DNA from: Costus lasius
Lineage: Eukaryota > Streptophyta > Magnoliopsida > Zingiberales > Costaceae
Assembly (NCBI GenBank): GCA_027563935.2
Contig: CM050449.1
Location: 17,072,735 to 17,136,734 of the forward strand
Direction: 5' to 3'
Length of the DNA stretch: 64,000 bases
The notes beneath the pieces were generated by a model. It was not told where the DNA came from and ran no database searches. It saw nothing but the letters and a program-made list of their open reading frames with translations. A program made the position numbers and the translations under genes. How positions within the stretch are numbered: position 1 is the stretch's first letter; each line of letters starts with the position of its first letter. Of this stretch, positions 22,752 through 34,618 are shown one piece after another.

Positions 22752-25700
22752 AGGATGTCAAAAATCAAGTCTTGAGATTTTATGCTCTATTTCATCATCC
22801 ATTTTTTTCTTCTGATGACTGACGTGGCCTAGGATGCCAGGGTAGTGGTCAACTGACATATCTTCTATGACAATCGCTATTGGGCATACCTAACATAAAT
22901 ATCTTATTCCAGATGGAGATTGCAGGAAATAGTCAATTTCTTGAGACCATCTATTGATATTAGAATTGGATTTCCATCTTACTGTTGAAGGTCAAAATAT
23001 CCAATGCCCTTCAAGGTGAGTGTAGTACTAGATCTAGCATAATAGTTTCGGCTAATTGGTTGCTGCTGAGAAGCTGCTAAGATACCTACCAAATCATATC
23101 ATCTTTTTATGTTGAATTATTTATGTATTGCTTCGAAGTACTTTTATAGCTGTTTAGCTTCATTACTACGATTGAGACAAATAGGTCATGTACGATTTAG
23201 GAAAACCTGAGACTGATTGTACTTGTACAAGTTATGAGAAATTACAATGGTTGCTCCATTAATCTTGTTTTTGTTTTATACTTCCTTTATTGGACACTTT
23301 GGTATTCTTATTTAAGATGTGTTTACCTACTGCTGTGTTTTGTGTCTGTGTGCATACTTGATATTAAGATACAGATAACTAACTTGGTACTTTAGTCGAT
23401 GCAGTGTAGGAGAATTTTAGTTGGTTGCACATTTAATTGAAAGACTGATTCAAATACATGTTTTTAATTTTGTTCTAGTTTAGATGAGTAGGGTACAACT
23501 TAATTTTTCTTTACTCTTATAACTTTTAAGAGCTGTAGCATCATATGCATATTAACTCTCACCAAGAACTACATGTTTTTGAATTTTTTTAGTTTGGGAG
23601 AACATTTACAATTCTCTTTGACTCAATTAATTAATGCTTTTATTTATTTCCTAACCATTGAACTACGTAGTTATCTTATGTGAAAAATGTAGGTTGTTTC
23701 AAACTTGTGGCAAATTCTGCATTCAAGTTCTGATAGACATCTATTGGTACATTTTCTTTTTTAATCTCAGCAGAAGCAGCTTCTCTTCACACACCCGAAA
23801 AGTGATTTTTCCAGTGACTTTGTTGGTACTAAACCTGGTATTTCTGTTTAAATTTGATAATAAATACTGCATCAATAATACATATGTCCTATTTAATTAT
23901 TGTTTATGGGTCCACATCCAAGCTGGAAGCCTGCATGTTGTGTTGAAGCTCAAGAATGAATAGACATCTGGATGTGATTCTGACCTTGAGATCATTATAG
24001 TATTCTTCAAACACATGATTTTAGATCTTGGCGTGAGATTGAACTTTTCCAGTAATACTAAGCGGAACAGAGTGTAGGTGTTTACTTGTTACCTGTTGTA
24101 CTATAGATATATTTATTGAGTTGAGTTCTGGAGAACATCTTTCCGTTTACTCTGCATTGAGATAAAATCTTAAGCAAGCAGATTAGTTTTCACTTTGCTT
24201 GACTTACATGCAATAGAATATTGGAGAGAAGTGTCTAAAGATTCACAACCGTTTAGTTAAAATTTTAGTAGAGCAACTTCCTCTTATCTTGCAACTTTAA
24301 GGACGACGAACGAAGGTGAAGGACTGTAGGTTTGGAACCGTCTTTACAGATCATGTTAATGGGATTTTCCTGATCTGATTGATCGGCTGGAAAGAGATAA
24401 GCTGCCTCATGTTTTTGTATGCAATGATTCTCAACCGAGAGAGATTGCTGTCTCAGGTTGTGTGCAGTGGCCGCAGTGTTATCTCCAGATGCACACTGCA
24501 GTGATTGGAGACGAGATAGGCTTGTGAAACACAGTTTACTTCTGGGAGAGTGTCATCGAAGTCTGTGTGAGCTGAATTCTAAGTTCTTTTGCTCTTGGTT
24601 TCTAGGGGTGAGCCTTAAGAGAGCTATAGTTTTCTTGTGCACTCTCTTCTATCGTATGTAAGGTTTTGATTTGTGAAAGTAGAGCAAGCCTGAACCACTT
24701 GGACTGATACGTCCTCCTTATGTATCTCAGTGAAGATCCAAGGACTCTTTGGAAAAGAAAATATATCATTTTCCGCTGTTTCTATTGTTTATTACATGTA
24801 TCGTAAGCAAATGAAGATATCTGTAGGATTATTGTTGGTGGGTTGCAAGTTTATCACATCTTCATTTTCAGGTCAGTTGAATATTCTTTATAATGTGCTT
24901 TTAACTTTTAACACTAATTTTCCTTTTTATTTGTGAATATGGAAACTGAAAAACGGATACAATAAATTCTTTTCATTGCCTGTATCATTTCTAAAACGGA
25001 TATGAAACTCGTTTCCTTTTTTTTTTCTCACTTGTATTTCTTGAAGAAATTTTCTAATCCCTTTTCTCACTGCATGGAAGTGATCAACTAAGGTACTCAT
25101 TGGTATACTACCAGTGTTTTCTGTCTAAGACCATGCTACTTTCAATTCTTTCAATGTCCCTACCTAAAATTTTAAATATATAATTTTGTATGTATATGTA
25201 TGTCAAATGCTGAACAGATAAGGTTTGTTTGTTTTTTTTTTTGTCTTTTATGAATTAAATTTGTTGATAAGTGCTAGTCGGATCTCATTTTCTTTTCATA
25301 TTTTTACCGATGTAATATTTTGCATAAAACTCTTTATTTACATTTAATTGGGCCAAAAATAACTAGATAATGTTTGGACTTTGGAGATTAGAAATATATT
25401 TTATTTAAGTTTTTGAATATTTTCCATATACGATTTTACGAATAAAAATGTTTTTGTTTAAAACACTTTGTTTGCTACTCAAGTATGCTAAGGAATAAGT
25501 AATTATTTTTAGAAAAAAACGTATATTGGATCTGTCACCCACTGTCTACTGAGGATTTAATTTCATAAACTTAATGAGGTATGAAAGTACAAATACGAAA
25601 CTTAAATATCTTGTAATAAATTTTTGCTTTATAATTGTCATAATTAATTTTATTCGGAACACTTTTGATAAATGAGTAGTCTTCCAAGATGGTAAGCCAT

Positions 25701-25800
25701 CATTCAGCCGAAGATTCGATGTTTGTTTGTAAATTACAAGCCAAGGATTTATAATTGTATATCTTATCGATTGAATTTAGAATCCGTTTGGTTCTTATAT
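22752..25800. other. Intergenic AT-rich region
   Basis: The first few hundred bases are likely J-protein 3' untranslated sequence. The rest has T-rich runs (for example 25018-25030 and 25230-25243) and no recognisable exon, RNA gene or transposon end. Frames of 65-100 codons at 23.66, 24.46 and 24.73 kb show no domain. Confidence 0.4.
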
Positions 25801-25807
25801 CAATACG

Positions 25808-26195
25808 TGGAAAAAATTTCCCAAGCAAGAGGGTTGCTTAAGAAATTTTAAGCACAGCTTCTTAAAAAAAAATTTATGATCCTAAAAATCATGAAAAAAT
25901 ATTCATCATGTAATCCACGATGAGAACTATCCATTGATATTAAGATTGTGGATTTTGGATGTATTCATGATGAGATATCGTAAATACAATATTATGGATT
26001 TTGAATGTATTCACAATGATTTATCCACGATATCTCATCGTAGATATATTTAAAATCTACTATCTTGGTGTCCGTGGATAGCTTTCATCATGGACTACAT
26101 ATGATGGATATTTTTTCACAATTTTTAGGATTGTAAACTTTTTCTTAGTGAGCTATGCTTAAAATTTTTTGAGCGAACCTAGAAATTTTCTCCAA
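25808..26195. mobile_element. Foldback MITE of about 390 bp
   Basis: The left half reads in order TGGAAAAAATTTC, AAATTTTAAGCACAGCT, ATCCTAAAAATCATGAAAAAAT and ATGATGAGATATCG. The right half is its reverse complement with mismatches: read on minus it gives TGGAGAAAATTTC, AAATTTTAAGCATAGCT, ATCCTAAAAATTGTGAAAAAAT and ACGATGAGATATCG. Almost the whole element can therefore fold into one hairpin. No clear target duplication was found and no superfamily is assigned. Confidence 0.7.
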
Positions 26196-26715
26196 TATTT
26201 ATGCTGCACTCATCCTTGGCTGCTCACTATCAAGCGGTGCCGTCGGGCTGGGTTCGGATAAGGTGCGGCGCCGAAACACAGGGCACGCCATGAAAACAGT
26301 AAAAAAACACAAAAAAACAAAAAGAATCGAATTGGACCTCGTGGGTCCATAAGCCCATTAAAATCGATATGGGACTAGCCTGGACACAGCCTCTCCTCTG
26401 AATCCATCCGCCAGATCTATTCATCCGGTCCGCCCGAAGCAGCCCAGACCCAAATCGACTGACTCTGTCTTGTCCAGATTTAGCCCAGTCCAATCTAGCC
26501 CTCAGGCCCAGTTCAGGCTTGCTACAATCATCCAATTGTGTAGAGCTACTGTACAAAATAGAATAATTATGTCCGGCCAGGTTACAGCTAGCCAGATGCA
26601 TGTGGGCAAAGCCTTCGATGTTTAATTAATTGTGTATGAATTGATAAACTTAGATCACGGAGAGACGTTTGCAGCTTACTACACAAGATCTCCCCTCATC
26701 TCTCCATCGTCGGCG

Positions 26716-28139
26716 ATGGATTTCGTCAACTGGTTTCTGAGCGTCGTGATGCATGTGGCGACCGCTCTGGTCCTTGCTGTGTATCTTCCCTTCTCCCTTG
26801 CATGGAGAGTGCTGAGGTCGGTGCTCCTGAGGCCCTTTTTCAAGGAGGACATGAGGGGGAAGGTAGTTCTCATCACCGGCGCCTCCTCTGGCATTGGCGA
26901 GGTAAATACCTTAACAATCAAAGAAAAAAGTTGTAAAAATCTTTGCTTGCTTCAATCTTATGTACCCTTGTTAAATTTTTCTCCAGCATGTAGCTTACGA
27001 ATGTGCCAAGAGAGGCGCATCCATGGCTCTCGTAGCGAGGAGGGAGGAGGCTCTCAGAGTCGTCGCCAAGAAGGCCGGCGATCATGGCGCACCTGATGTG
27101 CTTGTGATCGTTGCAGACATCTCCGATCCCACTGAATCGAAGCGAGTCGTCGAGGAAACAGTCGCCCACTTTGGCCAATGTAATTGATTTTTAATCCACG
27201 CTTGCTTTATGTCATCCATCGATCATCTTAGTTCCTCCTTGGCTTCCATGCACTTGCAGTGAACCACCTCGTGGCCAACGCAGGAATCGGGTGCAGCAGC
27301 TTCTTCGAGAGGCTCACCGACTTCAACGGCTTCACTCAGCTAATGGCGAGTCTCTTTCTCCAAACTAATCTTCGATCCTGTCTACTTATGTCCATCGAGA
27401 CTAGAACAGCTGCGTTGACTTCTCTCAGGATGTGAACTTTTGGGGCTCAGCGTACCCTACCTACTACGCCATTCCTCACCTCAAGAAGTCCCGTGGAAGG
27501 ATCGTGGTCAACGCATCGATGGGAGGGCGGTGTCCTTCTCCAAGGATGTCCTTCTATTGTGTAAGTCGCAGTCCGAGTGCTCGTTGATCCATTTATTCGT
27601 TCATTCATTATGCACTCGTGCATGCTACATAGACGACGTACGTAGGGAATTTAATTGACGTTGAAATCAACAGGCGAGCAAAGCCGCCATGATCATGCTC
27701 TACGAAACGCTGCGATTGGAGCTGGGATCGGCCGTCGGAATCACCATCGTCACCCTCGGATTTGTTGCATCAGAGCTGACCAAAGGCAAAGTCATCATGA
27801 AGGATGGCGTGCAAAGATCTACTACGACTGAAACAGCAAAACCAGTACGTTTTACTTAATCGCTGCAGCCAAAAACCTGGAGATCAATGTATAAATCCAC
27901 TGAAATACTGCTCACCGATGCAGCTGGGCCCGTTTCCGGTGGGCAGCACCGACAAGTGCGCCGAGGTGATCGTCGACGGCGCATGCAGCGGCGACGCCTA
28001 CATAACTTGGCCTTCCTGGTACAAGCCATTTCCGATGATCATGAATCTTGCTCCTGAGTTGATGTATTGGTTGTCGAGTGCCGGCAACCATGGCCGGCCG
28101 TCGGCCAGATATCCGCTAACCAATAAGAAGCAGCCTTGA
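26716..28139 (+). CDS. 11-beta-HSD-like short-chain dehydrogenase, copy 1
   Basis: Six exons: 26716-26901, 26987-27179, 27260-27345, 27429-27560, 27674-27844 and 27924-28139, giving 327 residues. An N-terminal hydrophobic anchor (residues 8-28) is followed by the NADPH-binding TGASSGIGE (from residue 54), the VANAG motif, and catalytic Ser185, Tyr198 and Lys202 (YCASK). This is the classical short-chain dehydrogenase layout of plant steroleosin/HSD proteins, which sit on oil bodies or ER and reduce or oxidise steroid-like substrates. Exons 1-4 match copy 2 at 42.8 kb in phase and nearly in length. Intron 3 appears to begin with GC (ATG/GCGAGT) where copy 2 has GT. The C-terminus is 27 residues shorter than copy 2. 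The substrate is unknown. Confidence 0.9.
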
Positions 28140-28253
28140 ACGTGATTCAAGAAATTAACTTCTTTCGTTACTCAAAAACTTTCTGATCGATCCATGTTCT
28201 CATGATAATTCTAATTGACAGATCTGCTCGCTTAATTATACTCAATGCTACAT

Positions 28254-28690
28254 TTTTTTTTCTAAAAAAAGACTTTATTTAGAAATCAGGAACCTAGAGC
28301 ACAAGATACAATCAAAATCAGCTGGGCCGAGGGCAAGAGATTACATTATTTATTCATTCTAGCAAAACGAGACAACCAGCCATATCAACCTATTAGGGGA
28401 ATAGACCAAGTAATAATTTTGGATACAGTTTATAAGAAAGCAAGCTTCATGAAGAAGTAAGAGATCACAACTCGAGTTATCTCCATATCTTGATTAACCA
28501 GTGAGATGGTTTCATGACAGTCAGAGGCGACAATTTACGAAGAGTAGTTCTTCTCATAGCCAAAAGCTCCACATCCAGAAGAGTCGAAGATGCGATGACG
28601 TGAACAAATGCAACAAGAAGACACCAACACCACCAGAGTCACCCCCTTTACCCAAGAATCACCCGCGGCGGCTGTAGCCAGTCATTGAAG
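28254..28690 (-). mobile_element. Truncated LINE 3' end (RNase H and tail)
   Basis: On minus, VELLAMRRTTLRK and, after a shift, VASDCHETISLVNQ resemble the second and third conserved blocks of LINE RNase H. A short untranslated tail with AATAAA follows, then a run of A (T/A-rich tract at 28254-28270). Only the 3' end is present, typical of aborted reverse transcription. The match is weak and partly frameshifted. Confidence 0.4.
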
Positions 28691-29250
28691 TGCAACAGGT
28701 TCCTTACTAAATGCTCATTCAGAAGAAACATTAGATATAAGCATAAAATTGAAATGAAGCAGAGCTACTCTAACTATATAAATGCATGAAAAAGGAAGCG
28801 AATTAAAAAATAAAATTTTTAATATTTCAAAACAATGTCAGAATCAAGGAAGCATACGAGGCATGCTGAAAAATCCAAGAACTGCTAACCTAGTTGGATG
28901 AGAAACCAAAGTTAAAACCAATTAAATTTTATAACACAGTCCAAACCTGCTTAGTAACATGACAATAAAAAAAATCTATACTTAACTGAATCAGCATCAG
29001 AGTTACAGAAAATAGCATAAAATAGCGTCTGGCTTCTGGAATAAAGGAAGAGGGATATATAGAACAACCTCAGAGATTCAGCCTAGCAGAGACAACAAAG
29101 AAGCAGATGTATTCATAAATGCAGGCTTAAGACAAAGGGAAATCAAGCAGTATCTTGCAATGAATCGTATTTAATTCCAGATTTTATATTCGAATTTGTT
29201 GTGAAGTAATCCCACTAATGCTTGACAACGATTAATACAAAGGAGCATAT
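28691..29250. other. Intergenic spacer
   Basis: AT-rich DNA with no exon or element end recognised. Confidence 0.4.
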
Positions 29251-29690
29251 TAATTAGCAGCTAACAATTATGCCATTTGGTTGTTAATTAGATATTAATT
29301 AGCATCATAATTAATGAAACTATTAACAGTCAACCATATGCAGATGAACAGGCGGTTGGATGTCCCATCAAATTCAAAATTGCCCATCATGCAGGCGAAC
29401 TTGGATCAATTAAATAATTTGGTGTGTAATTAATGTTGAAGAATTTGAGTGCACGCGACGTGAATCGATCGACTGTTCCTCCGAATCATCAAATGTTGTT
29501 TAGGATTTTGCAAAACAATTGGTGTGAATTTATTAGAGTGCAAATCAGTGTCACCCGGCTTGACTATCGTTCATCGGCAGTGACGAAGAAATATAATATT
29601 GTTTGCGTTACTTTCCATCAATCAGCTATTCCTTCTCTTCCTCGAGTATCTTCCAAATTGTCCATTAAATCTCTCACCATCCCTTGATTT
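29251..29690 (+). repeat. Local duplication, copy 1
   Basis: This segment is clearly similar to the DNA that flanks the nested transposons downstream. TTGGTTGTTAATTAGATATT matches 30836 onward. The piece beginning ATCAAATGTTGTTTAGGAT and the phrase GTGCAAATCAGTGTCAC match 36716-36780. I judge similarity at roughly 75-80% by eye. It is non-coding and lies in the 3' flank of HSD copy 1. Confidence 0.7.
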
Positions 29691-29815
29691 AAGTGAATAA
29701 TATATCTTTAGATCTTATAGTTTATTATTAGTAAAAGTAGATTTGAGATTGGATGGTTTTTTTTTCTATCGATATATGATCCTGATAAAGTCAAACGATC
29801 TTTCTTCTAGTAGAC

Positions 29816-30331
29816 TGTGTTTAGTAAGTAAAAAAGAAAGTGAAAAGAAAAGAAAAATAAGAAAGAAAAAAAAAGAAAAAGAAAAAAAATAATTAGAAAG
29901 AAAGAAAGTTAGAAAGATTGATAAATATATTTCATCTTTTTATTTTTACGCCAATAATGACGATAAGAGGCAATGATGAAAAGGCGACGACGAGAGATGG
30001 GAGGTAGTGACGGCAATCGCGATTGCGATAACAATGACGGTGACGACGATGACAATGATGGCAACAGTGAAGAAGGTTGCGAGAGAAGCACAAGAGAGAG
30101 AGAGAGCAGACATAATAAATAAAAGAGTGAAAATAGACATTATAAAGACAGATCCAAACTTTTCATTTGATTTTTTGCCCGATTTGGGCAGAAAGTAAAT
30201 ATGATTATTTCTTCTCTTTCTTTCCTTCCATTTTTCCTCATTTATTTTATATCCATCATACTAAACATGATTTTATAATTCTCCTCCTAATTTTTCATCC
30301 ATTCTCTCTTCTTTCCTTCTTACTAAACACA
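29816..30331. mobile_element. MITE-like element with TGTGTTTAGTAAG inverted ends
   Basis: The left end TGTGTTTAGTAAG at 29816 pairs with CTTACTAAACACA ending at 30331. The subterminal DNA is A/G-rich on the left and C/T-rich on the right, extending the inverted repeat imperfectly. The interior (29.95-30.12 kb) is unusually GC-rich and trinucleotide-like (GACGATGACAATGATG). No target duplication was recognised, so the superfamily is open. Confidence 0.55.
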
Positions 30332-30824
30332 TCGTGACTTTGAGGTTGTCAACCATTAATTGATTAATTTCCAAAAATATATTTAATTTTGACTTAAAAA
30401 AAGTTATCATTGATCCGCCCTAATCACATATTCAAGAAATTAATTGCCCTATTCACCTCTTCTTCGAATCAGTATGCCTATCCAATCGATTCAATCAGAA
30501 TCGAATTGAACTGATTGAACTCAATCCAATTTTTTTTTTACATTTTTTTTAAATTAAAAATTAAATTAAGTGTTTTTAAAACCATATTGAATCAAACCGA
30601 AAATATCAAGCTCGGTTTGGTTTAAATCGATTAAAATTGAACTTTATGAATCAGACCTTCTTAATTAGAATAATCATAAGATAATGATTATTTTCAATTG
30701 ATATAAAAATCATATAATCATTTATTTATTAGATTTGATCATTTTTTACATTTTTTTAATTTTGAATATTCCCCTCGTATTGACAAATAATAAAACATTT
30801 AAGTTATTGTTAATGACTTTACAA

Positions 30825-30952
30825 TAATATTCCATTTGGTTGCTAATTAGATATTAATTAACATCATAATTAATGACAATAATAACACTCAACCACACGC
30901 ATATGCACATGCGGTTGAACATCACTCAAATTCTAAAAAAGATATATGATGC
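30825..30952 (+). repeat. Local duplication, copy 2 (left part)
   Basis: Matches 29270-29390 (TTGGTTGCTAATTAGATATT and the GCGGTTG phrase). It ends with the 7-bp direct repeat ATGATGC that borders the outer transposon; the match to copy 1 resumes right of that transposon. Confidence 0.7.
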
Positions 30953-31284
30953 TACACCTGACAATTCGGGTCAGTGGGTCATAAATAGATCGTGTCAGCT
31001 GTGACTCGTGACCCGATTAAGTCAACCTGAACATGACTCATTTAATTAATTGGGTCAAAATGTGTAACCTGAATACGACTCGAATATAATCGGGTCAACC
31101 CGACACGACCCTAATAATCCGTTTATCATTCATATTTTAAATATAAATAATAAATTGATAAAAAAATATATTAAAATTAATAAAAAAAATTGGGCTTATG
31201 AGTGGGCCAAAATCTAGGTTAAAAGATAGTTAGAAGATATTTTGGCTTATGGGCTAGCAATGAGAGTTAGATGAGCCTATATTT

Positions 31285-31322
<38 letters not shown>

Positions 31323-31859
31323 AATCGGGTTAAGTAGGTTAACCCATTTACAACTAGGGGTGAGCATAATTCGGTTTTTACCGAATTTACCGATCGGTAA
31401 ATCGGTAATTCGGTATATCGGTTCGGTAAATCGGTAATCGGTTTTCAGTTCGGTATTAGTTTTAATGTAATTCGGTTTTTCGGTTTTCGGTACGGTAAAA
31501 TAAATTCGGTTCGGTAATTAACCGATTTATCAATATATATTAATATATAAAAAAATAAATATTTATTTATTAATCTCTCTTATCTTATATTAACTCTAAC
31601 TTAACTCTAATGAGTATTGAGTAATGACAGTAACCAATTAACATTGCTCAGCGACTCAGTCACTCAGCGACTCGCTAAGTGACTTAGCGAGTTAGCTACT
31701 TAGCTATTACCTGTTAGCCAGGTAGCCCTAAATTCCCAATTCCCAAATCCAAAGTCGCCACTCTCAGTCTCAGCGACTCAGCGTCTCATACATACTCTCA
31801 TCCTCTCAACTTCAAGCCTTAGGGCTTAGTGGCGACTGGCGACTCCTCTCGGCAGTCGG

Positions 31860-32105
31860 CTCTCTCCGTTCGACAATCGACAGCGAGTGGCGACTACTCT
31901 CTCCGTTGTCCTCTCGCCGTGGTCCTCTCTCCGTTCGACAATCGACAGCGAGTGGCGACTACTCTCGCCGTGGTCCTCTCTCCGTTCGACAATCGACAGT
32001 GAGTGGCGACTACTCTCGCCGTGGTCTTCTCTCCGTTCGACAATCGACAGCGAGTGGCGACTACTCTCTCCTTTGTCCTCTCGCCGTGGTCCTCTCTCCG
32101 TTCTT
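31860..32105 (+). repeat. 51/65-bp tandem array in the hAT leader
   Basis: Units starting CTCTCTCCGTTCGACAATCG begin at 31860, 31925, 31976 and 32027, and a partial unit begins at 32092. The steps are 65, 51, 51 and 65 bp, because the first and last units carry an extra 14-bp block like TCTCCGTTGTCCTC. The array lies 370 bp before the transposase ATG and could hold repeated promoter or binding elements. Confidence 0.85.
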
Positions 32106-32475
32106 CAACCGTTCGACTCTTAGTGCTCCGGTGCTCCCAGCTCCCCGTCGCCATCAACCAAGCCCTTGCGGCCTTGCGTCCTTCCCAGAATCCCAGACTC
32201 CCAGTTCCGGGTTCCCAGTTCCCACAGCAGAACAGCAGTTGACACTTGACAGTTGACAGCTCCAATCGAAGCCATCGTGCATTCGTGCCCTAGCCCCTGC
32301 CTCCAAGATACAACATCACGGCTACTTCATCTGTAGCCTCAAATGTGAGTTTTTAGTTTTTACAACATTACGGCTACTTCATCCAAGATACAACAGAACA
32401 ACAATTTTTACAAATAAATTCTGTTTATTACTCATATTTATAATTTTATTTACGTTATAAACTTATAATTCGTAG

Positions 32476-34618
32476 ATGCTAGAAGAAGATATGGAAAATC
32501 ATAACACATCTAGTGAGGATCTTACACAACAGACTCAGGATCCTACACAAGTAACACAACAGACAACACATACTGATACTACAAAACAAATTGCATCTTC
32601 TTCAAGAGCAAAAAGATTTCGAAAATCTAGTACAAGATCTGTGGTATGGGATCATTTTATTAAGAATGTAAAGAAAGATGGTTTAGTGGTTGGTAAATGT
32701 AAGTACTGTGAGAAAGAAATTAGGGCAGATCCAAAAACAAATGGAACTTCTGGGTTAAGAAATCATATGAAAGCATGTAAGAAACATCCTTGTAGTGTTG
32801 GCGAGCAAACAGAACTCAATTTCAAGGTAGATGATGAAAATAATAAACTAGATTCTGGTAGTGTTTGGAAATTTGACCAAGAGGCTATTAGGAAAGCATT
32901 AATTGAAATGGTCATTATCAATGAGCTGCCATTTAAGTTTGTTGAAACAAAAGGTTTTAAACGTTTGTTCTCAATTGCATGTCCTAGATTTAGGATGCCA
33001 TCACGATGGACAGCTTCACGAGATTGCTTGCAACTTTATTTGAATGAGAAGTTGAAGCTAAAAAAGTATTTTGAAAAGTCAAAAATAAGAGTTTCTTTGA
33101 CAACTGACACATGGACTTGTTTGCAAAAGTCCAATTACATGTCTCTCACAGCTCACTACATTGATGAAGATTGGAAATTGCAGAAAAAATTATTAAATTT
33201 TTGCCAAGTTCATGATCACACTGGTAGAGGGATAGGCATAGCTATTGAAATGTGTCTTCTTGATTGGGGCATTGATAAGGTTTTTTCTGTGACGGTTGAT
33301 AATGCTTCTAGCAATAATGTTGCTATCAATTACTTGAGAGAAAAAATAGTCAATTGGGGTTTTAGTATTGCACATGGAAAGTATATGCATATGAGATGTA
33401 TTGCTCATATAGTTAATCTGATTGTACATGATGGGTTGAAAGAGATTGGCTCTTCTGTTCATAAAATTCGACAAGCTGTTCGTTATATACGGTCGTCTCC
33501 ATCAAGATTAAGTAAATTTAAAGAATCCATTGAAATTGAAAAAATTCAGTCTAAGAGTTTATTGTGCTTAGATGTAAGCACTAGATGGAATTTAACATAT
33601 CTTATGCTTGATGCAGCTCAAAAATTTGAAAAGGCATTTGAAAGATACAAAGTCTTAGATCCTAATTTTTGCTATGAATTAGCAATGGATGATGGCACTG
33701 ATGGAATACCTAGCCATGGAGATTGGGAAAATGCATGGCGAACTATTCATTTTTTGGAGAACTTTTATGCTCTTACAGTCAAAGCTTCTGGTAGCTTATA
33801 TGTGACTTCTACCATTCTTTTTTATGAGCTTAATTTAATTGGTCAATTATTGAACCAAATGGCTGATAGTGGAGATTTTGAATTAACTTTGATGGCTTAT
33901 TCCATGAGAGAAAAATATAACAAATACTGGGGTGACACTTCGAAAACAAATAAGTTGGTGTATATTGCTGCTATATTTGACCCTCGGCTTAGACTTAAAT
34001 ATGTTGAAGGAGAGCTTTGCACACTATATGAGAAGGAGAGGGGTTTGGGTGTGGCCAAAGACGTTAAGATTGCATTGTTTGAGATGTTTGATGACTACAG
34101 ACGATTGAATACTTCTCATAAAGGAGCACAATCAAATGAGAATGCTCAATTTCAAACTACTATTGCTAATGAAACTATTGAAAATGAAAATTTTCGTGAA
34201 GCACAAATTAGAAAGAGAAAAGAAAGGATGAAAAGGTGCAGATCAGAATTTGAAGGAGTGGATGTAAAAACTGAATTAGATAAATATATATGTGAAGACA
34301 GTCAGGCGGATTCTGAAGATTTTGACATATTTGTCATGGTGGAAAGTAAACAGTCCTATATTTCTAGTGCTTTCGCAGATGGCTAGAGATGTACTTGCAG
34401 TTCCAATTTCTACCGTTGCTTCAGAATCAGCATTTAGCACTAGGGGACGAGTTCTTGATCCATTTCGAAGTTGTTTATCTCCAAAAATAGTGCAGGCTTT
34501 CTTATGTACTCAAGATTGGTTGAAAGATTCATCATCTGACATAGTTGATATCCAAGAAACCATGGAATACATTGATAAACTTGAAAATGGTAAAATACTT
34601 ATTGCATTTTGTTATTAG
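32476..34618 (+). pseudogene. hAT transposase with BED finger, one frameshift
   Basis: The first frame (32476-34386) encodes a BED-type zinc finger at about residues 55-108 (VVWDHF, CKYCEK, LRNHMKACKKH). The RNase H-like catalytic region follows (LTTDTWTC, FSVTVDNASSNN, MRCIAHIVNLIV, STRWNLTYLML). The C-terminal dimerisation domain (ARDVLAVPISTVASESAFST, then RVLDPFRSCLSP) is in another frame reaching 34618. The switch occurs at a TTT run at 34330-34332: one extra T would account for it. An acceptor-like TTCGTAG directly before the ATG and a donor at about 32345 suggest a leader intron. The shift removes the dimerisation domain, unless it is a sequencing error. Confidence 0.88.

Noticed and set aside
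31887..32265. Ser/Arg-rich repeat proteins on both strands near the hAT leader
   Set aside because: Frames of 78-123 codons arise from the 51-bp tandem repeat, and several are open at once. No evidence of coding.
34292..34618. Independent 108-codon gene after the transposase
   Set aside because: It carries the hAT dimerisation domain and continues the transposase in another frame, so it is part of the same broken gene.
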